This document shows, one piece after another, positions 7,616 through 15,500 of a DNA stretch of 64,000 bases (its first letter is position 1; each line of letters begins with the position of its first letter). The stretch covers positions 1,922,001 through 1,986,000 of the forward strand of contig NZ_CP184360.1 in assembly GCF_048595755.1 (NCBI RefSeq), given 5' to 3'. The notes under the pieces were generated by a model. The model searched no databases, was not told the DNA's origin, and saw only the letters and a list, made by a program, of their open reading frames with translations. The position numbers and the translations under genes are program-made. The DNA is from Luteococcus sp048595755 (GTDB taxonomy: Bacteria; Actinomycetota; Actinomycetes; Propionibacteriales; Propionibacteriaceae).

Positions 7616-8924
7616 GGCCGTGGCCCGACGTTCCGGCACCTTCGCCAGCTTCGGGGTGCCCAACTACCGAATCTTCTTCACCGGGGCCATCGTCAGCAAT
7701 GTGGGCACCTGGATGTACCGCGTGGCCCAGGACTGGCTGGTGCTGACCATCCTGACCGACCACTCGTCGTCGGCACTCGGCATCGTCACGGGTCTGCAGT
7801 TCCTACCGATCCCCTTCCTGGCTCCCTATGCCGGTTCGATCGCCGACCGTTTCCCCAAGCGGAAGATCCTGCTCACCAGCCAGGCTGCGCTGGCCCTCAA
7901 CGCCCTGGTGATGTTCCTGCTGGTGGTGACCGGCTGGGTGGAACTGTGGCACGTCTTCGTGCTCGCCTTCCTCACCGGCGTGGTGACCGCCTTCGACAAC
8001 CCGACCCGCCAGGCCTTCGTCAGCGAGATGGTGCCGCGCGAACTGGTCTCCAATGCGGTCGGCCTGAACTCCGCCTCCTTCAACAGCGCCCGGCTCCTGG
8101 GCCCGGGGCTGGCCGGCCTGATCATCGCCTGGTGGGGAGTGGCGCCCGCGATGTTCTTCAACGCGGTGAGCTTCGGCGCGGTGATCGCCTCCTTGTTGAT
8201 GATGCGTCCCGAGCAGCTGTCACCGGCGCCGATGCGCAAGAACGGCAAGGGTGCGGTCCGGGAGGGGCTGCGCTATGTGGGCCGGCGCCCCGACATCATG
8301 GTCATCCTGCTGATGGTCTTCATGCTGGGCACCTTCGGGATGAACTTCCAGATCACCAATGCCCTGATGGCGACCAAGGTCTACGGCAAGGGGCCCGGGG
8401 AATACGGGCTCTTGGGCTCGATCATGGCGGTGGGCACCCTGGCCGCGGCCCTGATCGCCGCCCGACGAGAGCGGCCCCGGCTGCGCGTGCTGCTCTCGGC
8501 CCTGGGTGGTTTCGCGCTGTGCACGGCCCTGCTGGGAGCAGCGCCCAACTACACCACCTTCGCCCTGCTGCTGGTGCCCACGGGTTTGTGTGCGCTGACG
8601 ATGATGACCTGTGCCAATGCCTCGGTGCAGCTGGCCAGCGATCCCGAGGTCCGTGGACGGGTGATGGCCCTGTACATGGCGATCTTCATGGGCGGTACGC
8701 CGCTGGGAGCACCCCTGATCGGGTGGGTGGGAGACTTCTTCGGCCCGCGATGGACGATCTGGGCGGGAAGCCTGGCCTGTGGCCTCACCTTCCTGGGAGT
8801 CGCCGTCTGGTTCATGGTCCACCGTGGCGTCCGGGTCAGGTTGCGCGCCGGATGGCCTCCCCGGCTGCGGGTCTGGACCGTCGACGAGGTCCGCGCGGCC
8901 CACATCACGGTTGAAGGTGACTGA
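7608..8924 (+). CDS. MFS exporter (EntS/MFS_3-like)
   Basis: 438 residues with about twelve membrane helices. N-terminal signature PNYRIFFTGAIVSNVGTWMYRVAQDWLVLTI, cytoplasmic loop DRFPKRKIL between helices 2 and 3, and NPTRQAFVSEMVP after helix 4. This is the drug/siderophore efflux subgroup of the major facilitator superfamily. The GTG start has GGAGG 9 nt upstream inside marR. It is coupled to the MarR regulator and is a paralogue of the MFS gene at 35.4-36.7 kb, which shares NYRI-F-V-N-G-W-M-R-AQ-WLV. The substrate is unknown. Confidence 0.87.
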   Translation: MSEAVARRSGTFASFGVPNYRIFFTGAIVSNVGTWMYRVAQDWLVLTILTDHSSSALGIVTGLQFLPIPFLAPYAGSIADRFPKRKILLTSQAALALNALVMFLLVVTGWVELWHVFVLAFLTGVVTAFDNPTRQAFVSEMVPRELVSNAVGLNSASFNSARLLGPGLAGLIIAWWGVAPAMFFNAVSFGAVIASLLMMRPEQLSPAPMRKNGKGAVREGLRYVGRRPDIMVILLMVFMLGTFGMNFQITNALMATKVYGKGPGEYGLLGSIMAVGTLAAALIAARRERPRLRVLLSALGGFALCTALLGAAPNYTTFALLLVPTGLCALTMMTCANASVQLASDPEVRGRVMALYMAIFMGGTPLGAPLIGWVGDFFGPRWTIWAGSLACGLTFLGVAVWFMVHRGVRVRLRAGWPPRLRVWTVDEVRAAHITVEGD

Positions 8925-8930
8925 ACCGCG

Positions 8931-9003
8931 TCAGAAGTTGGTCGTGTCCGGCGCACGACACGTTCCAATTTCCTTCGCGGTCCGTATCCAGCCAAGTTCT
9001 GAC
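8931..9003 (+). repeat. 73-bp cassette-end repeat, copy 1
   Basis: Arms TCAGAAGTTGG and CCAAGTTCTGA at its two ends pair with one mismatch. The conserved centre CGGCGCACGACACGTTCCAA is followed by TTTCCT. It starts 6 nt after the MFS stop codon and ends 8 nt before the DUF559 stop. Confidence 0.8.
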
Positions 9004-9011
9004 GTGGTCTG

Positions 9012-9857
9012 TCAGGCAGCCTCCACCCGTTGCCGATGCGCGCGCATCGCGATCAGGTGCAGCAGGTCGGGTTCAACCTCATCCCAACGGTGGACCACCT
9101 GGTGGTAGGAGAGACGGATCACGGTGTAGCCCCGCGCCCGTAGCCGCCGATCACGTTCCCGGTCCTTCTCGTAGGCGATCGCACTCGTGTGGTGCGCGAG
9201 GCTGTCCACCTCGATCACCAGCGAGGTGCCCACGAGCAGGTCGACCCGGCCGATGTCGCCGATCTGAACCTGGCTGCGCACCTTGATGCCGCGGGCCTCC
9301 AGACGGGAGCGCACCATCGTCTCGGTTCCTGATTCGGAGGGCGCCATGCGCTGCAGGATGCGCTGGACCCGGCGCGGGGCGGTCACAAGCAGGCATTCCA
9401 GCTGCTCGTGGCTGCGCAGCTGCAGGTTCACCACCGATTCGAGCAGTACCAGGAGTTCTTCGGCAGGGCAGCAGCGCGCGGCGCACTGGATCGCCGCGTC
9501 CAGGTCACACACCGCCACGACGGGTGTCGAGCGCCGCTCTCCCGCAGGACACACCACGGTATCGCACAGCGGCCGGAGCAAGCCGCGCCTGCCCGTGGCC
9601 ACATGGAGCCTGCGGTCCAGACTCCACACGCCATGGCGTCGCAGCACCGAGACGCAGGTGAGGGCCCCGCCGGCTGCCACCGCGCGCACCACGTCGGCGT
9701 CTGCCCCGGGTGTCGCGTACCAGCCGTGGCGCACCGGCTCCAGGCCACCCTTGGCCACCGCGGTGCGGATCTCATGTGCCGTATTGCCCCAGGCCTCGAG
9801 CCGGTGGCGCGGAAGGACTCCGCCCTGCTCACTGATCCAGTCGTCTCGCAGCCTCAC
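9012..9857 (-). CDS. DUF559 endonuclease-like protein with AbiEi-type N-terminal domain
   Basis: 281 residues. The N-terminus (EQGGVLPRHRLEAWG, then VRHGWYATPGADADVVRAVAAGG) resembles the winged-helix domain of AbiEi-type antitoxins. The C-terminus is a Vsr-like DUF559 nuclease fold: GRVDLLVGTSLVIEVDS supplies the acidic metal ligands, followed by EKDRERDRRLRARGYTVIRLSYHQV. The family is frequent in actinobacteria and unassigned in function. The start is a GTG with no clear ribosome site; an earlier start is possible. It is a lone gene with no partner toxin and is enclosed by two 73-bp repeats, suggesting the repeats and the nuclease work as a unit. Confidence 0.82.
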   Translation of the reverse strand: MRLRDDWISEQGGVLPRHRLEAWGNTAHEIRTAVAKGGLEPVRHGWYATPGADADVVRAVAAGGALTCVSVLRRHGVWSLDRRLHVATGRRGLLRPLCDTVVCPAGERRSTPVVAVCDLDAAIQCAARCCPAEELLVLLESVVNLQLRSHEQLECLLVTAPRRVQRILQRMAPSESGTETMVRSRLEARGIKVRSQVQIGDIGRVDLLVGTSLVIEVDSLAHHTSAIAYEKDRERDRRLRARGYTVIRLSYHQVVHRWDEVEPDLLHLIAMRAHRQRVEAA

Positions 9858-9968
9858 AAGGCCGATGATCCGCCGGCGCCCGCTGCGGGACCAGCCAGAT
9901 GGAACGGCCTGTGCATGGATCCTCGACGGCCGAGATCTGTGGACAACCCGGGGGAAGGCGGATCGGCA

Positions 9969-10041
9969 TCAGAACTTGGTCATATACGGCGCGCGACACG
10001 TTCAAATTTCCTCGGCTCGCAATATTCGACCAACTTCTGAC
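9969..10041 (+). repeat. 73-bp cassette-end repeat, copy 2
   Basis: Same orientation and length as copy 1. Arms are TCAGAACTTGG and CCAACTTCTGA. The left arm of copy 1 is the exact reverse complement of the right arm here, and the left arm here is the exact reverse complement of the right arm of copy 1. It lies upstream of the DUF559 start and ends 3 nt before the stop codon of the pseudouridine synthase. Confidence 0.8.
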
Positions 10042-10044
10042 CCG

Positions 10045-10983
10045 TCAGCGCTGATCCACGACCTCGTCCCAGACGCTCAGCGTGCGGTCGCTGCTGAAGA
10101 CCCGTTCAGTGCCGTCCACCGGGTCGACGAAGCGCAGCTCCCGGGCCAACAACTGCAGCGGCAGGCTGAAGTCGTCCAGCGAACGATCCAGCACCTCGGG
10201 ATAGAAGGGATCGTTGACGATCGGAATCCCCGCCGACGACATGTGCAAGCGGATCTGGTGCGTCTTGCCGGTGGTCGGCAGCACGCGATAGCGGGCGATC
10301 GGGCCGTGGGCAGGATGCTCGGCGTGGTCCAGCAGCTCGATCCGGGTGTGCGCATTGGGCTCACGGCCGGGCAGTTCCTGGGCCTGCATCACGCCGCGCT
10401 CCTTCACCATGTGGCTGGAGCACTCCAGTGGAAAGGCCAGGCCATCGCGGAAGCGACCGATCGCCTCGTAGGTCTTCTGCGGTACTCGCTTCTCGAACAT
10501 GGTCTGGTAGGCGCGACGATGCTCGCGCTGGGTGGTGCACAACAGGATTCCCGCGGTGGCGCGGTCCAGGCGATGCGCGGGGGAGAGGTCGGGCAGGTCG
10601 AGCTCGCGGCGCGCCCGCACCACCGCGGAGTAGATGATGTGTTGTCCGCGGGGGATCGTCGAGGTGAAGTGCGGCTTGTCGAGCACGACGATCCGTTCGT
10701 CGCGGTGCAGCACTCGGAGCTCTCCGGGCGGCTCGGTCTCGTCGGGCAGGTCGCGGTGGAAGAAGATGAACGAGTGGTGCCGGTAGGGCGCATCGATCGG
10801 GATCACCGTGCCGTCCTCGTCGACGAAGCGTTGCTCCGCGAACATCTCGTCGATGCGTTCCGGCGTCAGGCGGGGAATCTTCCACACCAGGAAGTCGCGC
10901 ATCGTCGCCCAGTGGTGTTCGCGCGGGGTGCCCACCCATGCCGCATTGAGGCCATGGCGTACGGGCAGCGGGGAGCGAGGCAT
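10045..10983 (-). CDS. RluA-family RNA pseudouridine synthase
   Basis: 312 residues. The catalytic motif HRLDRATAGIL (about 136-146) contains the nucleophilic Asp. VLDKPHFTSTIPRG is the strand-loop before it, and TGKTHQIRLHMSSAGIPIVNDPFYP (about 240-265) is the second conserved block. The N-terminal region replaces the S4 domain of larger RluA members. It isomerises uridines in rRNA or tRNA; the site cannot be named. A TAGCCT box (10991-10996) lies 7 nt before the ATG, pointing to a leaderless mRNA that diverges from sppA. Confidence 0.9.
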   Translation of the reverse strand: MPRSPLPVRHGLNAAWVGTPREHHWATMRDFLVWKIPRLTPERIDEMFAEQRFVDEDGTVIPIDAPYRHHSFIFFHRDLPDETEPPGELRVLHRDERIVVLDKPHFTSTIPRGQHIIYSAVVRARRELDLPDLSPAHRLDRATAGILLCTTQREHRRAYQTMFEKRVPQKTYEAIGRFRDGLAFPLECSSHMVKERGVMQAQELPGREPNAHTRIELLDHAEHPAHGPIARYRVLPTTGKTHQIRLHMSSAGIPIVNDPFYPEVLDRSLDDFSLPLQLLARELRFVDPVDGTERVFSSDRTLSVWDEVVDQR

Positions 10984-10990
10984 GTCGTCG

Positions 10991-11033
10991 AGGCTACTGG
11001 GTTGGCCTCACAACCTTGTGCGGGCCGTAGATT
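10991..11033. promoter_or_regulatory. Divergent leaderless promoters of the pseudouridine synthase and sppA
   Basis: TAGCCT on the minus strand (10991-10996) is 7 nt from the ATG at 10983, and TAGATT on the plus strand (11028-11033) is 6 nt from the ATG at 11040. Neither gene has a Shine-Dalgarno sequence. The -35 elements are weak. Confidence 0.5.
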
Positions 11034-11039
11034 GGGGGC

Positions 11040-12773
11040 ATGGATCTCTCGTCACCGCTGATCGATCGCATCATCTCCCGCACCCCGCTGAAGGGACGTG
11101 CCCAGACCAGCAAGGTCATCCTGGAGGTCGACCTGGCCCGGGGCGTGCTCTCCGCGGCTCCCGAGAACCCGCTGGCCGCGGTGAAGGCCATGAATGCCCC
11201 CACCATGAAGGTGCTGCGGGAACGCCTGCGCAAGGCCGCCGACGACGGCGACGTGCGTGGCTTGGTGGTGCACTGCGGCACTGCCCCCATCACCCTCACC
11301 CAGGCGCAGGAGCTCGGCTTGGCCATCGCCGAGTTCGCGGCGAAGAAGCCGACGCTGGCCTTCGCCCACGGCTTTGGCGAGCTGGCCAATGATCTGCCCG
11401 CCTACACCCTGGCCACGGCCTGCAAGCAGGTGTGGATCCAGCCGTCGGGGCAGGTGGGCATCGGTGGCATCCACCTGGGGATCACGCTGGCCAAGGGACT
11501 GCTGGGGAAGTTGGGCATCGATCCCCAGATGTCGAAGCGCCACGAGTTCAAGAGCGCGGCCGACCGGTTGGCGGCAGACCACGTCACCGAGGCCAATCGC
11601 GAGATGATGCAGGCCATCGCCAATTCGCTGGCGCACGACTTCGTCGAGACCGTGGCCGAGCGTCGTGGGATCGACCGCCAGCAGGTGTGGGATGCGGTCA
11701 ACGATTCGCCGTTGACCCCGCAGCAGGCACTCGACCTGGGCCTGGTGGACCGCATCGGGTACCGCGACGAGGCGCTGGCCCACGTCTTCGAGGAGTGGGC
11801 GCCCAAGGGAACCGAGCTCGGCGCGGAGCAGCTGCGCTTCGTGCACCGCTGGCATGCCGGTGGTCCCGGGCAGGCCGTCAAGGAGATCGTCGATCGCAAG
11901 CAGCCCGTGGTGGCCGTGGTGGGGCTGCGCGGCGCGATCGTCACCGGTCGAGGTCGTCCCGCCGCGATGGGGGAGCCCCAGGCCGGTGCCGACGTGGTCT
12001 GCGAGCACCTGCGCGCCGCCGGGCGTGACGAGAAGGTGAAGGCGGTCGTGCTGCGCATCGATACCCCCGGTGGCTCCGCGGTGGCCTCGGACACGATCTG
12101 GCGGGCCGTCCACCAGCTGCGCGCCTCGGGACGTCCGGTGGTGGCCCAGATGGGTGACCTGGCGGCCTCGGGCGGCTACTACTCGGCGATGGGCGCCGAT
12201 GAGATCGTGGCCCTACCGGCCACCCTGACCGGCTCCATCGGCGTGCTCGCCGGCAAGCTGGTCACCACCGGCCTGTACCAGAAGCTGGGGCTGGTGCACG
12301 AAGCGGTGGAAAGCGGTGAGAATGCCGGCTTCCTGGCCAATGACCAGTACTTCACCGAGCACCAGTGGGCCAAGCTCAACGAGTGGCTCGACCGGATCTA
12401 CGACGAGTTCACCCACAAGGCGGCCGCCGATCGCGGCATGGACCACGCCCAGCTGGAGCCGCTGGCTCGCGGCCGGGTGTGGACCGGACGCGACGCGCAG
12501 GCGCGCGGTCTGGTGGACCACCTGGGTGGCATGGACGTGGCGATCGAGCGCGCCTGCCAGCTCGCGGGTCTGAAGCGGCACCGGATCCAGTTGCGCGCCC
12601 AGCCCGCCCTCGGGATGCTGGATCGGATCCGCCCCGCCGACTCCACCGAGCAGCCCACCGCCGCCTCGATGCCGGCCCTGACCCCGGAGTCGATGCTGCA
12701 GCAGGCGGCCGGGATGCTGGGCCTGCAGCTGCAGGCCGGTGCGCTGGAGATCCCGCGTCTGCAGGTGCGTTGA
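11040..12773 (+). CDS. sppA: Signal peptide peptidase SppA, 67 kDa type
   Basis: 577 residues with the duplicated S49 protease arrangement of long SppA proteins. The N-terminal half carries the catalytic-lysine region (QMSKRHEFKSAADRL, about 160-175). The C-terminal half carries the nucleophile region LRIDTPGGSAVASDTIWRAV and GDLAASGGYYSAMGADEIVA (Ser in AASGGYY). It cleaves leftover signal peptides at the membrane. No clear N-terminal membrane anchor is seen, which is unusual, so attachment may be peripheral. It is followed by an aminotransferase 2 nt downstream. Confidence 0.9.
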   Translation: MDLSSPLIDRIISRTPLKGRAQTSKVILEVDLARGVLSAAPENPLAAVKAMNAPTMKVLRERLRKAADDGDVRGLVVHCGTAPITLTQAQELGLAIAEFAAKKPTLAFAHGFGELANDLPAYTLATACKQVWIQPSGQVGIGGIHLGITLAKGLLGKLGIDPQMSKRHEFKSAADRLAADHVTEANREMMQAIANSLAHDFVETVAERRGIDRQQVWDAVNDSPLTPQQALDLGLVDRIGYRDEALAHVFEEWAPKGTELGAEQLRFVHRWHAGGPGQAVKEIVDRKQPVVAVVGLRGAIVTGRGRPAAMGEPQAGADVVCEHLRAAGRDEKVKAVVLRIDTPGGSAVASDTIWRAVHQLRASGRPVVAQMGDLAASGGYYSAMGADEIVALPATLTGSIGVLAGKLVTTGLYQKLGLVHEAVESGENAGFLANDQYFTEHQWAKLNEWLDRIYDEFTHKAAADRGMDHAQLEPLARGRVWTGRDAQARGLVDHLGGMDVAIERACQLAGLKRHRIQLRAQPALGMLDRIRPADSTEQPTAASMPALTPESMLQQAAGMLGLQLQAGALEIPRLQVR

Positions 12774-12775
12774 AC

Positions 12776-13933
12776 ATGGCGCAGGGCGTCACGATCTTCG
12801 CCGAGATGAGCGCACTGGCCGTCGAGACCGGTGCGCTCAACCTGGGGCAGGGCTTCCCGGACGGCGACGGACCCGAAGCGGTGCTGCAGGCCGCGCAGCA
12901 GGCGATCCGCGACGGGGTGAACCAGTACCCGCCCGGGCGCGGCATGCCAGTCTTGCGCGAGGCGATCGCGGCGCACCGCCAGCGTTTCTGGGGTGAGCAG
13001 TGGGATTCGGAGACCGAGGTGCTGGTGACGGCGGGTGCCACCGAGGCGATCGCCGCCAGCCTGCTGGCCTTGGTGGGGCCCGGCGACGAGGTGCTCACCG
13101 GCGAACCCTTCTACGACGCCTATGCCGCGGTGGTCCGGTTGGCCGGCGGCAGCCACACCACGGTGCCGCTGCGGCTGGTCGAGGGTCGCTTCGTCCTGGA
13201 CCACGACGACCTGCGGGCGGCCTTCACCAGTCGCACCAAGGTGGTCTTGCTGAACAATCCCAACAACCCGACCGGTTTCCAGTTCAGTCGCGACGACCTC
13301 ACGGTGCTCGTGGAGCAGGCCGCTCGGCACGGTGCGACGATCGTCGCCGACGAGGTCTACGAGCACCTCTGCTTCGACGCCGAGCACATTCCCGTGTCGG
13401 GCATCGCGGGGGCGCGGGAGCGCACGATCGCGATCGGTTCGGCCGGCAAGACCTTCAGCGTGACGGGTTGGAAGATCGGCTGGATCACGGCGCCCGCCGA
13501 GCTGGTCGATCGGGTGGTGCAGGTCAAGCAGTGGCTCACCTATGTCAACGGCGCGCCCTTCCAGCCGGCGGTGGCCGTGGGGCTGGGCTTGGGCGATAAC
13601 TACTTCGTCGGGGCACGAGAGAGCCTGCGCGCCCGACGAGACCTGTTGGGCGCCGCCCTGGACGCGGCCGGCTTCGGGGTGATCACTCCCAGCGCCGGCT
13701 ACTTCACCGTCGCCGATGCCAGCCCGCTGGGCATCACCGACGGGGCCAGCGCCTGCCGTGAATTGGCTCATCAGGTGGGTGTGGTGGGCATTCCCTACTC
13801 CGCCTTCTGTTGGCCGTCGACGGCGCAGGGACGCAGCTGGATTCGCTTTGCGCAGTGCAAGGACGAGCAGACGATCCGGCTTGCCGCCGAGCGCTTGCAG
13901 GCAATCCCTCACCCCGGGCGAAAGGGGCCCTGA
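12776..13933 (+). CDS. Class I/II pyridoxal-phosphate aminotransferase
   Basis: 385 residues. Features are LNLGQGFPDGDGPE, NQYPPGRGMPVLREAIA, NNPNNPTGF (Asn contacting the cofactor), VADEVYEHLCFD and the Schiff-base lysine in SAGKTFSVTGWKIGWI. The spacing and NQYPPG motif resemble methionine/kynurenine aminotransferases (YbdL, KAT) rather than aspartate aminotransferases. The ATG 2 nt after the sppA stop is chosen; the frame is open much further upstream, but that part only shadows sppA. It probably shares the sppA transcript; the true substrate is not certain. Confidence 0.88.
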   Translation: MAQGVTIFAEMSALAVETGALNLGQGFPDGDGPEAVLQAAQQAIRDGVNQYPPGRGMPVLREAIAAHRQRFWGEQWDSETEVLVTAGATEAIAASLLALVGPGDEVLTGEPFYDAYAAVVRLAGGSHTTVPLRLVEGRFVLDHDDLRAAFTSRTKVVLLNNPNNPTGFQFSRDDLTVLVEQAARHGATIVADEVYEHLCFDAEHIPVSGIAGARERTIAIGSAGKTFSVTGWKIGWITAPAELVDRVVQVKQWLTYVNGAPFQPAVAVGLGLGDNYFVGARESLRARRDLLGAALDAAGFGVITPSAGYFTVADASPLGITDGASACRELAHQVGVVGIPYSAFCWPSTAQGRSWIRFAQCKDEQTIRLAAERLQAIPHPGRKGP

Positions 13934-13942
13934 GCAGGCCGT

Positions 13943-13948
13943 TAGATT
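13943..13948 (+). promoter_or_regulatory. Leaderless -10 element of pntA
   Basis: TAGATT, identical to the sppA box, is separated by 6 nt (CGGGGC) from the pntA ATG at 13955. There is no Shine-Dalgarno. A start of transcription on the A of the ATG is expected. Confidence 0.5.
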
Positions 13949-13954
13949 CGGGGC

Positions 13955-15499
13955 ATGCGAATTGGAGTCCCACGAGAATCCAAGCCCGGGGAGAACCGGG
14001 CCGCGGCAACACCCAGAACCGTCCAGGACCTGATCAAGCTCGGCTACGACGTCGTGGTCGAGCACGGTGCAGGCGACCGTTCCAGCGCCACTGACGCCGC
14101 CTTCGAGGCAGCCGGTGCGCAGGCGGTCGATGCCCAGACGGTCTGGACCAGCGATCTGGTGTTGGCCGTGAATGAACCCGACGAGACCCAGCTGCAGATG
14201 ATGCGGCCGGGCGCCACGCTGATCACCTTCCTCTTCCCGCGCCAGAATCCGCAGTTGGTGGAGCGCCTGGCGCAGCAGGGCATCACCGCGATGAGCATGG
14301 ACATGGTGCCCCGCACCAGCCGCGCCCAGGCGCTGGATGCGCTGAGTTCGATGGCCAACATCTCCGGCTACCGCGCGGTGGTTGAGGCCTCCCACAGCTT
14401 CGGTCGCTTCTTCACCGGGCAGGTGACCGCGGCCGGCAAGGTGCCACCGGCGAAGGTGCTGGTGGCGGGCACCGGTGTGGCCGGCCTCGCCGCGATCGGT
14501 GCCGCCAATGCGATGGGTGCGATCGTGCGGGCCACCGACGTGCGCCCCGAGACCGCCGAGCAGGTGGAGAGCATGGGCGCCACCTTCCTGCACGTCAGGG
14601 GAGCCTCGCAGGAGGTCAGCACCGACGGTTATGCCAAGGAGGTGGGCGACGACTACCAGGCCCGGGCCGCCGAGCTCTACGCCGAACAGGCCAAGGACTG
14701 CGACATCATCATCACCACCGCGGCGATCCCGGGGCGTCCCTCGCCACGGCTGATCACCGCAGAGATGGTGGCCACCATGAAGGACGGCTCGGTCATCGTC
14801 GACCTGGCCGCCCAGGGTGGTGGCAACTGCGAGCTGACCCGTCCGGGTGAGAAGTACGTCACCGACAATGGCGTGACGATCATCGGCTACACGGATCTGG
14901 CCAGCCGCCTGCCCGGGCAGAGTTCACAGCTCTACGGCACCAACCTGGTGAACGCGCTCAAGCTGATGACGCCGGAGAAGGACGGCCAGCTGGTCGTCGA
15001 CTTCGACGACGAGGTGGTGCGCACCATGACCGTGGTGCGCAATGGCGAGGTGACCTTCCCACCGCCACCCATCCAGGTCTCGGCCGCACCGGTGGCGGCA
15101 CCCGCGGCCGAGGTGGCTGCCGTCGCGGCGGAACCCGTGAAGCCGCCCAAGCCGTGGTGGCGCCCGGTGCTCGACGTCGGGATCGCCTCGGTGCTGTTGA
15201 TCGCGCTGCTGACGGTGGCCCCGACCCACTTCGTGGAATTGTTCGGCATCTTCGCCCTGGCGATCGTGGTGGGCTACTACGTGGTCTGGAATGTCACCCA
15301 CGCGCTGCACACGCCGCTGATGAGCGTCACCAATGCGGTCAGCGGCATCATCATCGTCGGCGCCATCACGCAGTTGGGCAGCGAGAACTGGGCCGTGCGG
15401 ATCATGAGCTTCATCGCGGTGCTGATTGCCAGCATCAACATCTTCGGCGGTTTCACCGTCACCCACCGCATGCTCCAGATGTTCCGGAAGGAGGCCTGA
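13955..15499 (+). CDS. pntA: NAD(P) transhydrogenase subunit alpha
   Basis: 514 residues, the full E. coli-type alpha subunit. The NAD(H)-binding domain I (about 1-385) includes MRIGVPRESKPGENRAA, DMVPRTSRAQALDALSSMANISGYRAV and the nucleotide fold VLVAGTGVAGLAAIGAA. A proline/alanine linker (about 370-390) leads to membrane helices of domain II from about 400. With PntB it couples proton re-entry to hydride transfer from NADH to NADP+ in the cytoplasmic membrane. Unlike many actinobacteria with a split PntAA/PntAB, the two parts are fused here. It is separated from pntB by 1 nt. Confidence 0.95.
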   Translation: MRIGVPRESKPGENRAAATPRTVQDLIKLGYDVVVEHGAGDRSSATDAAFEAAGAQAVDAQTVWTSDLVLAVNEPDETQLQMMRPGATLITFLFPRQNPQLVERLAQQGITAMSMDMVPRTSRAQALDALSSMANISGYRAVVEASHSFGRFFTGQVTAAGKVPPAKVLVAGTGVAGLAAIGAANAMGAIVRATDVRPETAEQVESMGATFLHVRGASQEVSTDGYAKEVGDDYQARAAELYAEQAKDCDIIITTAAIPGRPSPRLITAEMVATMKDGSVIVDLAAQGGGNCELTRPGEKYVTDNGVTIIGYTDLASRLPGQSSQLYGTNLVNALKLMTPEKDGQLVVDFDDEVVRTMTVVRNGEVTFPPPPIQVSAAPVAAPAAEVAAVAAEPVKPPKPWWRPVLDVGIASVLLIALLTVAPTHFVELFGIFALAIVVGYYVVWNVTHALHTPLMSVTNAVSGIIIVGAITQLGSENWAVRIMSFIAVLIASINIFGGFTVTHRMLQMFRKEA

Positions 15500-15500
15500 C

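Larger units (their letters stand above)
8930..10041. mobile_element. Putative repeat-bracketed DUF559 cassette
   Basis: One nuclease-like gene lies between two directly repeated 73-bp sequences (8931-9003 and 9969-10041, 56 of 73 identical by eye). The outer ends are perfect 15-bp inverted repeats: GTCAGAAGTTGGTCG at 8930-8944 and its reverse complement at 10027-10041. No transposase or clear target duplication is visible, so mobility is inferred from structure alone. The cassette sits exactly between the stop codons of two converging housekeeping genes. Confidence 0.5.

Noticed and set aside
8925..10044. Reading the DUF559 cassette as a classical insertion sequence
   Set aside because: No transposase and no target-site duplication; the boundaries are defined only by the 73-bp repeats.
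12398..14593. Minus-strand open frame across sppA, aminotransferase and pntA
   Set aside because: It crosses three convincing plus-strand genes and has no homology-like features.
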